From contig CAMAWK010000161.1 in assembly GCA_945861915.1 (NCBI GenBank), forward strand, positions 1 through 5,091: a DNA stretch of 5,091 bases, read 5' to 3'. Made by a program: the position numbers and the translations under genes. Source of the stretch: Flavobacterium psychrophilum. Lineage in GTDB: Bacteria > Bacteroidota > Bacteroidia > Flavobacteriales > Flavobacteriaceae. This document shows positions 1 to 5,091 of the stretch, piece by piece (within the stretch, counting starts at the first letter, position 1; each line of letters opens with the position of its first letter). The notes beneath the pieces are model-generated. The model saw only the letters and a list, made by a program, of their open reading frames with translations. It made no database searches and had not been told where the DNA came from.

Positions 1-107
1 CTTGGTTTTTAATCTGTTTTTTTTATTTGTAAAAAAAGAATTTTTTAAAATTAAAAAAATATATCTCATTTTCATAATTCTAAATATATTTAAAAAAAAA
101 AAGTTAT

Positions 108-1805
108 TTATCCCTTCAATCTACAAGCCTTTACTTCTCCATCCACCACCACTTCGGTCAATCCCAGTGCAGCAAGGTTTTTTGTAGCTTTGTCCCATTT
201 TTTGCCACTCAATTCAGATTTTATTTTTAGCAGACCAAATTCCATTTGATTACCATTAGCTTGTAAGATAGAAACTAGTAATTTTTCGTCTTCTTCTAGT
301 TGTACTTGTTTTTTCTCTGGTCGCATTTGCGGGAAGAACAGCACTTCCTGAATCGAAGCATTGTTGGTCAAGAACATCATCAAACGGTCCATTCCTATTC
401 CTAAACCAGAAGTAGGTGGCATACCGTACTCCAACGCTCTCAAGAAATCCTCATCAATAGTTCCAGTTGCTTCGTCATCGCCTTTTTCAGCCAAACGCAT
501 TTGCTCTTCAAAACGTTCTCTTTGATCAATCGGGTCATTCAATTCAGAGTAGGCATTTGCTACTTCTTTACCACAAACCATTAATTCAAAACGCTCTGTC
601 AGTTCTGGATTGTCACGGTGTTCTTTACAAAGTGGCGACATTTCCTTTGGATAATCGGTAATAAAAGTGGGTTGAACATAATTTCCTTCACATTTTGCTC
701 CGAAAATTTCATCAATCAATTTTCCTTTTCCCATCGTATTGTCAACATCGATTCCCATTCCACGGGCAGCTTCAAATAATTCTGCTTCGCTTTTACCCGA
801 AATATCAAAACCAGTAAAATGTTTGATAGAATCGGTCATCGTCACGCGAGCATAGGGTGCTTTGAAGTTAATTTTATGCTCACCAAAAACTGCTTCGCTC
901 GTTCCATTCACACCAATGGCGCAATGTTCCAATAAATTTTCGGTAAAATCCATCATCCAGTTGTAGTCTTTGTAGGCTACATATATTTCCATTGCCGTAA
1001 ATTCTGGGTTGTGCGTTCTGTCCATTCCTTCGTTACGGAAGTTTTTCGAAAACTCATACACACCGTCAAAACCACCTACGATTAAACGTTTCAAATATAA
1101 TTCGTTGGCAATTCGCATATACAATGGAATATCCAAAGAGTTGTGATGCGTGATAAAAGGTCTCGCCGCAGCACCACCCGGAATAGATTGTAAAACCGGT
1201 GTTTCAACTTCTAAATACCCCGCATTATTAAAAAATGAACGCATGGCATTAAACAATTTAGTTCTCTTAATAAAAGTCTCTTTTACGTTTTGGTTCACCG
1301 TCAAATCTACATAACGCATGCGGTAACGCAATTCAGCATCGTTGAAAGCGTCGTGCACTTTTCCGTCCTCATCTACTTTTGGCAATGGTAAGGGTCGCAA
1401 GGTTTTACTCAAAAAAGTAAATTGATCCACCCGAATACATTGTGCACCTACTTTGGTGGTAAACAATTCGCCTTCAATACCAATAAAATCGCCTAAATCG
1501 GTCAATTTCTTAAAAATCTGATTGTACATCGTTTTATCCTCTCCCAAACACAACATATCGCGATTCAAATACAATTGAATGCGTCCTTCACTGTCCTGCA
1601 ATTCAGCAAAACAAGCTTTTCCTTGATCTCTCACACTCATTAATCGCCCAGCAACAATCACGGTTTTACCCTCTTCAAAACTTTCTTTTACTTGCTTTGA
1701 AGTATGATTTACAGGAAAAAGATTAGCGGGATAAGGGTTAATGCCCAAATTACGTAAGGATTGTAGTTTCTCTCGACGGATAATTTCTTGTTCGGATAAT
1801 GCCAT
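108..1805 (-). CDS. lysS: Lysyl-tRNA synthetase, class II
   Basis: This enzyme charges tRNA-Lys with lysine using ATP, in the cytoplasm. The 565-residue product shows the class II LysRS layout. An N-terminal OB-fold anticodon-binding domain lies at about 48-135. The catalytic core follows, with motif 1 around 183-203 (ending ETP), motif 2 at 256-273 (FRNEGMDRTHNPEFTAME) and motif 3 at about 467-480 (GLGIGMDRLMMFLT). After the usual core end (EVLFFPQMRPEK, about 487-498) there is an extra tail of roughly 67 residues that E. coli LysS lacks; I recall similar tails in Bacteroidota LysRS. The ATG at 1805 is chosen because MALSEQEIIRREKL is the usual family start. A longer in-frame reading to 1883 would run through a tandem repeat and the promoter box. 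The gene diverges from lipB with 236 bp between starts. All catalytic motifs look intact, and I am very sure of the identity. Confidence 0.97.
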   Translation of the reverse strand: MALSEQEIIRREKLQSLRNLGINPYPANLFPVNHTSKQVKESFEEGKTVIVAGRLMSVRDQGKACFAELQDSEGRIQLYLNRDMLCLGEDKTMYNQIFKKLTDLGDFIGIEGELFTTKVGAQCIRVDQFTFLSKTLRPLPLPKVDEDGKVHDAFNDAELRYRMRYVDLTVNQNVKETFIKRTKLFNAMRSFFNNAGYLEVETPVLQSIPGGAAARPFITHHNSLDIPLYMRIANELYLKRLIVGGFDGVYEFSKNFRNEGMDRTHNPEFTAMEIYVAYKDYNWMMDFTENLLEHCAIGVNGTSEAVFGEHKINFKAPYARVTMTDSIKHFTGFDISGKSEAELFEAARGMGIDVDNTMGKGKLIDEIFGAKCEGNYVQPTFITDYPKEMSPLCKEHRDNPELTERFELMVCGKEVANAYSELNDPIDQRERFEEQMRLAEKGDDEATGTIDEDFLRALEYGMPPTSGLGIGMDRLMMFLTNNASIQEVLFFPQMRPEKKQVQLEEDEKLLVSILQANGNQMEFGLLKIKSELSGKKWDKATKNLAALGLTEVVVDGEVKACRLKG

Positions 1806-1827
1806 TTTATTCAGATTTTTAAGAGTG

Positions 1828-1835
1828 CAAAGATA
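1828..1835 (-). promoter_or_regulatory. Candidate lysS promoter, Bacteroidota -7 box
   Basis: Read on the minus strand this is TATCTTTG, an exact match to the Bacteroidota -7 consensus TAnnTTTG. It ends 22 bases before the lysS ATG, which would give a leader of roughly 15 nt. I see no good -33 TTTG at the expected spacing; that zone is occupied by a 14-bp tandem repeat. The box match and position are observed; promoter activity is inferred. Confidence 0.5.
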
Positions 1836-1840
1836 GGAAA

Positions 1841-1870
1841 AGAATGTAGATTTCAGAATGTAGATTTCAG
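1841..1870. repeat. 14-bp tandem duplication upstream of lysS
   Basis: The unit AATGTAGATTTCAG occurs at 1843-1856 and again, without change, at 1857-1870. Two further matching bases (AG, 1841-1842) precede the first copy. The repeat lies directly upstream of the lysS -7 box, across the zone where the -33 element would sit. It is most simply a slippage duplication; whether it alters lysS expression cannot be told from sequence. Confidence 0.75.
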
Positions 1871-1909
1871 ATTTTAGGAGCAAATCGATTCTAAAGGAAT
1901 AATTTAAAA

Positions 1910-1947
1910 AATCCGTGACAATCCGTTCGATCTGTATAATCGGTGGC
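1910..1947. repeat. Degenerate ~10-bp tandem repeat, AATCYGT type
   Basis: Four imperfect units follow each other: AATCCGTGAC (1910-1919), AATCCGTTCG (1920-1929), ATCTGTAT (1930-1937) and AATCGGTGGC (1938-1947). The motif resembles the AATCTGCGG arms of the inverted-repeat element at 4776-4908. Similar CCACGGATT/ACAGATT-type strings are, as I recall, common dispersed intergenic repeats in Bacteroidota and other bacteria. It lies between the two divergent promoters and has no reading frame worth calling. Confidence 0.55.
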
Positions 1948-1982
1948 TAATTTTTTTAAAAACTTTACCAACAAAAACTTTG

Positions 1983-1990
1983 TAACTTTG
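1983..1990 (+). promoter_or_regulatory. Candidate lipB promoter, Bacteroidota -7 box
   Basis: TAACTTTG matches the Bacteroidota -7 consensus TAnnTTTG exactly. It lies 51 bases before the lipB ATG, so the predicted leader is about 45 nt. The T-rich stretch at 1951-1958 could serve as a poor -33 element, but its spacing is a little long and there is no clear TTTG. The match is observed; function is inferred. Confidence 0.5.
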
Positions 1991-2002
1991 CTTTTATAAA
2001 AA

Positions 2003-2039
2003 GCGAACGAAATGGGATTGCTTCGTTCCTCGCAATGAC
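2003..2039 (+). repeat. GATTGCTTCG...CTCGCAATGAC intergenic repeat in the lipB leader
   Basis: Positions 2016-2039 begin GATTGCTTCG and end CTCGCAATGAC. This recalls a short palindromic repeat, usually met as GTCATTGCGAGG...GAAGCAATC, scattered between genes in many unrelated bacteria. Within it ATTGC (2017-2021) can pair with GCAAT (2032-2036). Alternatively GCGAACGAA (2003-2011) can pair in part with TTCGTT (2022-2027) and CGC (2031-2033). The segment fills nearly all of the predicted lipB 5' leader and ends two bases before the ATG. A purine-rich ribosome binding site is absent here. The family assignment is from memory. Confidence 0.6.
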
Positions 2040-2041
2040 TA

Positions 2042-2746
2042 ATGAATAAAACCATTCAACTACAAGATTTAGGACTTCAAGACTACAAAACCACTTGGCA
2101 ATATCAGGAAGAATTGTTCAAGGGTATTGTCGATTTGAAAATAAAGAACAGGCGAGAAGAAACTCATGTTTCCACGCCTAACTTCCTGCTTTTGGTGGAG
2201 CATCCGCACGTTTATACTCTAGGGAAAAGTGGCGATTTCGATCATTTATTACTCTCCGAAAAACAACTCGAAGCCAAAGGAGCGACTTTCTACAAAACTA
2301 ATCGTGGGGGCGATATTACCTATCACGGACCTGGACAATTTGTGGGTTATCCTATTTTGGATTTAGATAATTTTTTTACCGACATTCATAAATACCTCCG
2401 TTTTCTGGAAGAAGCCATCATTTTAACTTTAGCTGAATACGGACTAGAATCGGGAAGGAGCGAGGGCGAAACAGGGGTTTGGTTGGGAGTGGGAACACCG
2501 TTTGCTCGTAAAATTTGTGCGATGGGTGTTCGTGCTTCTCGTTGGGTAACCATGCACGGTTTTGCCTTAAATGTGAATGTTGATTTGGGTTATTTTGACA
2601 ATATTATTCCTTGTGGCATTCGCGGAAAAGCGGTCACTTCTTTAAATGTAGAACTTGGTGTTGTAAAAGTAGACGAAGCCGAAGTAAAAGCAAAAATCCT
2701 AAAATATTTTGCACAGTTATTTAAAGCAAAGATTATGGCTGACTGA
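2042..2746 (+). CDS. lipB: Lipoyl(octanoyl) transferase LipB
   Basis: LipB moves octanoate from octanoyl-ACP to a lysine on lipoyl domains of 2-oxoacid dehydrogenase E2 subunits and glycine cleavage H protein. LipA then inserts sulfur. The 234-residue product has the family signatures in order: HPHVYTLGKSG at about 54-64, the substrate-binding motif RGGDITYHGPGQ at 88-99, ARKICAMGVR at 155-164 with the expected catalytic Lys157, the HGFALNVN segment at 172-179, and IIPCGI at 188-193 with the expected nucleophile Cys191. Length is normal. The ATG at 2042 is favoured because an in-frame TGA sits at 2036-2038 and MNKTIQLQDLG is a typical Flavobacterium LipB beginning. The gene diverges from lysS and converges on the DUF2167 gene. 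No Shine-Dalgarno sequence is seen, as is usual in this phylum. No lipA is visible in this window. Confidence 0.97.
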   Translation: MNKTIQLQDLGLQDYKTTWQYQEELFKGIVDLKIKNRREETHVSTPNFLLLVEHPHVYTLGKSGDFDHLLLSEKQLEAKGATFYKTNRGGDITYHGPGQFVGYPILDLDNFFTDIHKYLRFLEEAIILTLAEYGLESGRSEGETGVWLGVGTPFARKICAMGVRASRWVTMHGFALNVNVDLGYFDNIIPCGIRGKAVTSLNVELGVVKVDEAEVKAKILKYFAQLFKAKIMAD

Positions 2747-2772
2747 TTGTCTATTGATATTATTTAATCAGT
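2742..2772 (+). terminator. Weak hairpin at the lipB 3' end
   Basis: ACTGATT (2742-2748) and AATCAGT (2766-2772) are a perfect 7-bp inverted repeat with a 17-nt loop, overlapping the lipB stop codon. No U-run follows directly. A second, poorer candidate is GTTA (2851-2854) with TAAC (2870-2873), followed by seven T at 2875-2881. Neither is a convincing intrinsic terminator; the convergent 153-bp gap must end transcripts from both sides. Confidence 0.2.
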
Positions 2773-2899
2773 AGCTGCATTTAACCGAAGAGTTGTTTTT
2801 ATTCTGCAATTCATTTTTCATCATTGAGATATTTATCACAAAAAACACAAGTTAATTTATTTAAGCATCTAACCTTTTTTTAATATTTTTAAGTTGATG

Positions 2900-3841
2900 T
2901 TATTCTTCTGTATTTGAATCTGATTCTGATTCGTCTAATTTTTCAATAGTCTCTTCTTTTTTGTTTTTTGAAAATAGATTTCTTAATTTATTTTTAAAGA
3001 CACCAAAAAAGCCTAATAATGAAAAGATAATTATCTTTCCAAATTTTGCAATAATTACCAGAATTCCAACTTTTGTTAAAACTTTACCTGCTACCAAACC
3101 TCCGATTGTCCATGCTGCAACTTCATCAATCGAACTGTCGAATTCCTCATATTTGTAACCTTTATTGAATTGTACTATGTCAAGAACTTTATTTATATCC
3201 TTCTGAACAAGTTGTAGTTCAGACTCTGTTGCAATTGCATTTAAAACTAAAACTCCTTTTCTTCCAAGGATTCTAACATTATAATTCAAAGTATTTATAG
3301 GTTCTTTGCCAAACTTAATCTCTTTAGCCCAATGCAAAATTTTCTTATCTCCATCGTAAAATGGTTTGGCTGCCCAGCCAATTATCGTTATTGGTTCAAA
3401 ACCATCTTTTTTTCTTAATATATTTTCCTCATCTGAATCTTTTTTCATTTGAGTTAATAAATCATCATAATCAATGTCATCTGCATCATCATCTTTCACA
3501 TATCCAATTTCATCATATTGAATATTAAACACATACCCTTTTTGACTTAACACCCCTTGGTTTTCTGGAAGTAAAAGACCTAGTGTTAAGTTTTCATCGT
3601 TTGGATTACCCCATAAATCAACAAGAACTCTTTTGGCTTGAATAGGATTCAAATATTTAAAACCTTTTGGAACATTAATATTTCCTATTCAATTTTTTAA
3701 TTTTATTACTCCATGTTCATAATTAAATGTTTTCTCAATAGAATCTATTTTTTTTTGAACATTTTCATCTTGTGAAAATGAAATTAAAGTTGAAAAACTT
3801 AATAAAAATGACAATCCAGTTTTTATAATTAAATGTTTCAT
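2900..3841 (-). pseudogene. DUF2167 family membrane-anchored protein, interrupted by in-frame TGA
   Basis: Read through, this is a 313-codon DUF2167 gene of about the family's usual length. Residues 1-24 (MKHLIIKTGLSFLLSFSTLI, then SFSQ) form a signal peptide starting at the ATG at 3841. Residues 36-50 include the family's FNYEHGVIKLKN segment. Codon 51 is TGA (3691-3689). The same frame then continues with IGNINVPKGFKYLNPIQAKR and VLVDLWGNP (72-80), an acidic stretch at about 116-128, IIGWAAKPFYDG, HWAKEIKFG, NYNVRILGRKGVLVLNAI, one or two membrane segments at about 242-282, and a charged tail. There is no frameshift, so a single substitution, probably GGA to TGA, explains the break. The downstream 250 codons could restart at TTG 3652 but would lack the signal peptide. 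Alternatives are a sequencing error or readthrough. The molecular function of DUF2167 is unknown to me. The gene follows rnhB on the same strand after 194 bp and looks more A+T-rich than its neighbours. Confidence 0.85.
3689..3691 (-). other. Internal TGA stop within the DUF2167 frame
   Basis: The plus-strand bases TCA at 3689-3691 read TGA on the coding strand, between AAT (Asn50) and ATA (Ile52). Both flanking segments are in the same frame and match the family on either side. lipB ends in TGA at a normal length, so a TGA-to-tryptophan code is not a likely explanation. Confidence 0.9.
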
Positions 3842-4035
3842 ATGTTGCTTAATTTTTTTAATTAATTTATTTTTTTCGAATTTTTTTATTTTACTTATTG
3901 ACAAGTATTAAAATAAACAATAAAATTTTTTATTATGGGTTTGATAAATCTTACACTTTTTTTTGCTTTTAAAATATATAAATATTCCATTACTAATTAT
4001 TAAAATGCCTTTTTAATATATAAAAAGTTCTACAT

Positions 4036-4689
4036 CTACAATTTTAAGTGCTCTGGCAACAATCGAAATGTCATTCGGTGGTATATGGTAGTGCCATATT
4101 TCCTGATGGCTTCGCGGTGTTCTTGGGTAGGATAGCCTTTGTTTTGTTTCCAGTTATACATCGGGAATTCCTTGTGTATTTGTTTCATATATTCGTCTCT
4201 AGACGTTTTGGCTAAAACCGAAGCAGCCGCAATGCTCAAATATTTTGAGTCTCCTTTCACAATACTTTGATTTGGAATCGATTGTAGTAACTCGATTTCA
4301 GCTGGAGAGAATTCTTTTCCAAAATTACTTTTCAATCCTAGTTTTGCGTTTAATTTTCGGTTGCCATCTACAATGATAAATTCGGGAATTGGATGTAGTT
4401 TCAAAATACATTCTTGCATGCCTTTCATCGAAGCATTCAGGATGTTAATTTCGTCAATTTCGTTAGGAAACAAATGGGTTACAGCAAATGAAACGGCTTC
4501 TTTTTCGATAATTGGTTTAAGTTTTTCTCTTACTTTTTCGGTTAATTGTTTGCTATCGTTTAATAGTGCATGTTCAAAATCGGGAGGAAAAATAACTACT
4601 GCTGCCGTTACAGGGCCTGCCAAACAACCTCTTCCTGCTTCGTCAGTGCCGGCTTCTATATTAAACGTAGAGAATTTGGATAATAACAT
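4036..4689 (-). CDS. rnhB: Ribonuclease HII
   Basis: RNase HII cuts the RNA strand of RNA:DNA hybrids and nicks 5' of single ribonucleotides misincorporated in DNA, starting ribonucleotide excision repair; it is a cytoplasmic, metal-dependent enzyme. The 217-residue product has the type 2 RNase H signatures. [14 protein letters not shown] begins at residue 14 and carries Asp16, Glu17 and the GRG loop (19-21). LNDSKQLT follows at 43-50, then FIIVDGNR with Asp108, and [14 protein letters not shown] with Asp165. These four acidic residues are the expected catalytic set. NKGYPTQEH at 183-191 contains Tyr186, probably the conserved tyrosine that reads the RNA-DNA junction. Length is typical. The ATG at 4689 is the only sensible start and sits about ten residues before the core. 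The gene precedes the DUF2167 gene on the same strand, but the 194-bp gap argues against a tight operon. Confidence 0.97.
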   Translation of the reverse strand: MLLSKFSTFNIEAGTDEAGRGCLAGPVTAAVVIFPPDFEHALLNDSKQLTEKVREKLKPIIEKEAVSFAVTHLFPNEIDEINILNASMKGMQECILKLHPIPEFIIVDGNRKLNAKLGLKSNFGKEFSPAEIELLQSIPNQSIVKGDSKYLSIAAASVLAKTSRDEYMKQIHKEFPMYNWKQNKGYPTQEHREAIRKYGTTIYHRMTFRLLPEHLKL

Positions 4690-4775
4690 TTTTAGGTTTT
4701 GAAAAACAAATATGGTGTTTTTTTTGGGAATTTATAATTTACTAATATAGTCACTTTCGACTACTCTATTTTCTT

Positions 4776-4908
4776 ACCGCAGATTCACAGATTTAGTTTG
4801 ATTTTTACGTACAAATTAAAATTTCAAAGATTTCTGTAAATTTTAAGTCAAAAAATTATGTACAATACAAATAAACATAGATACTACTTAAATCTGCAAA
4901 TCTGCGGT
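4776..4908. repeat. Inverted-repeat element with AATCTGCGGT arms
   Basis: The left arm (4776-4795) begins ACCGCAGATT. The right arm (4889-4908) ends AATCTGCGGT. The arms are inverse complements at 18 of 20 positions, and each is itself two copies of an AATCTG unit. Inside, TTAAAATTT (4816-4824) and AAATTTTAA (4838-4846) form a second nested inverted repeat, so a single strand could fold back over most of 133 bases. There is no coding capacity and I see no clear target-site duplication in the flanks. It resembles dispersed intergenic repeats of Flavobacterium or a degenerate MITE; copy number elsewhere is unknown. Confidence 0.6.
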
Positions 4909-4924
4909 TTTATTTTTTTGTTTT

Positions 4925-4942
4925 TCAGCCTTGCTGATTTTT
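4925..4942 (+). terminator. Short hairpin plus T-run
   Basis: TCAGC (4925-4929) and GCTGA (4933-4937) form a 5-bp stem with a CTT loop, followed by TTTTT (4938-4942). The form is that of a minimal rightward intrinsic terminator, but the stem is short and no rightward gene lies just upstream, so it may be chance. Confidence 0.25.
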
Positions 4943-4958
4943 AGCCTGTAAAACCCAA

Positions 4959-4981
4959 ACTATGGACAAGATGTCTATAGT
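4959..4981. promoter_or_regulatory. Imperfect palindrome/hairpin of unknown role
   Basis: ACTATGGAC (4959-4967) and GTCTATAGT (4973-4981) pair over nine positions with one G-U wobble and a 5-nt AAGAT loop. A TTTTT run follows at 4988-4992. It could be an operator half-site pair, a weak rightward terminator, or part of the leader region of a gene beyond the window. Confidence 0.35.
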
Positions 4982-5058
4982 AGTTGATTTTTAGAAAATT
5001 ATAACGTTTTCGTTAATAACATTCAATCTTATTTAGCAGTCATTATTACAGTATATAA

Positions 5059-5066
5059 TATATTTG
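5059..5066 (+). promoter_or_regulatory. Candidate rightward promoter for an off-window gene
   Basis: TATATTTG matches the Bacteroidota -7 box TAnnTTTG exactly and points toward the window's right end. A TTTAG at 5032-5036 is a poor -33 candidate at roughly the right distance. In such A/T-rich DNA the match could arise by chance. No coding sequence begins before the edge. Confidence 0.35.
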
Positions 5067-5091
5067 TGCTTCAAAAACATTAATTAATTTA

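Larger units (their letters stand above)
4690..5091. other. 402-bp gene-free region at the right end
   Basis: No reading frame here has protein-like content; the longest ATG frame I checked (4858-4944, 28 codons) runs through a repeat arm. The region holds the start-side flank of rnhB, an inverted-repeat element (4776-4908), a short hairpin with a T-run (4925-4942), a stronger hairpin (4959-4981) and a rightward promoter box (5059-5066). A weak 7/8 match to the -7 box, CATATTTG on the minus strand at 4714-4707, might serve rnhB but would leave a very short leader. Confidence 0.7.

Noticed and set aside
41..102. A/T inverted repeats and an A11 run downstream of lysS, as a terminator
   Set aside because: On the minus strand the T-run follows the stop without a preceding GC stem, and the palindromes (41-58, 81-92) are A/T only.
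2..187. Rightward 61-codon frame at the left edge
   Set aside because: Starts with TTG, is rich in Phe, Lys and Ile from A/T runs, and overlaps the lysS C-terminus antisense.
467..661. Rightward 64-codon frame inside lysS
   Set aside because: Antisense shadow of the LysRS catalytic domain, with no family resemblance.
1806..1883. 26-residue N-terminal extension of LysS
   Set aside because: Would translate the promoter box and the 14-bp tandem repeat; the family start MALSEQE at 1805 fits better.
2961..3158. Rightward 65-codon frame within the DUF2167 gene
   Set aside because: Antisense shadow; the leftward frame carries the recognisable domain.
3842..3904. 21-residue extension of the DUF2167 N-terminus from TTG 3904
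   Set aside because: The ATG at 3841 begins a standard signal peptide; the extension is lysine-rich and would displace it.
3999..4017. ATTAAAA/TTTTAAT stem with TGCCT loop after rnhB, as a terminator
   Set aside because: The stem is A/T only and no U-run follows on the rnhB strand.
4361..4702. Rightward 113-codon frame over rnhB
   Set aside because: Antisense to an intact RNase HII; its length follows from rnhB codon structure.
4858..4944. 28-codon ATG frame with a hydrophobic end
   Set aside because: It runs through the right arm of the inverted-repeat element and has no evidence of being a protein.

Overview
The window looks like a piece of a low-GC Bacteroidota chromosome, most likely Flavobacterium or a close relative. 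The proteins I recognise (LysS, LipB, RNase HII, a DUF2167 protein) are in their Flavobacteriia-type form, intergenic DNA is very A+T-rich, start codons lack strong Shine-Dalgarno sequences, and several upstream regions carry the Bacteroidota -7 promoter box TAnnTTTG. The assignment rests on memory of these families, not on a database search.

Layout, left to right. Positions 1-107 are A/T-rich DNA downstream of lysS with no gene. lysS (lysyl-tRNA synthetase) runs leftward, 1805 to 108. A 236-bp divergent intergenic region (1806-2041) separates it from lipB (octanoyltransferase), which runs rightward, 2042 to 2746. That region holds a promoter box for each gene and three different small repeats, one of which touches the lipB start codon. 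After a 153-bp convergent gap comes a leftward DUF2167 gene (3841 to 2900). It is broken by one in-frame TGA at 3691-3689, which separates the signal peptide from the main domain. A 194-bp, almost purely A/T stretch (3842-4035) precedes it; I see no gene or convincing promoter there. rnhB (RNase HII) runs leftward, 4689 to 4036. The last 402 bp (4690-5091) carry no gene I can support. They hold a 133-bp element bounded by 20-bp imperfect inverted repeats, two small hairpins, and a rightward promoter box close to the window edge.

The intact genes are unrelated housekeeping functions: tRNA charging for translation, protein lipoylation for 2-oxoacid dehydrogenases and the glycine cleavage system, and removal of ribonucleotides or RNA:DNA hybrids from DNA. 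They do not form a pathway. I see no CRISPR array, transposase, phage gene, toxin-antitoxin pair or defence island. The unusual content is the nonsense-interrupted DUF2167 gene and the repeat sequences in the intergenic regions. I do not think the window contains a complete undescribed system.
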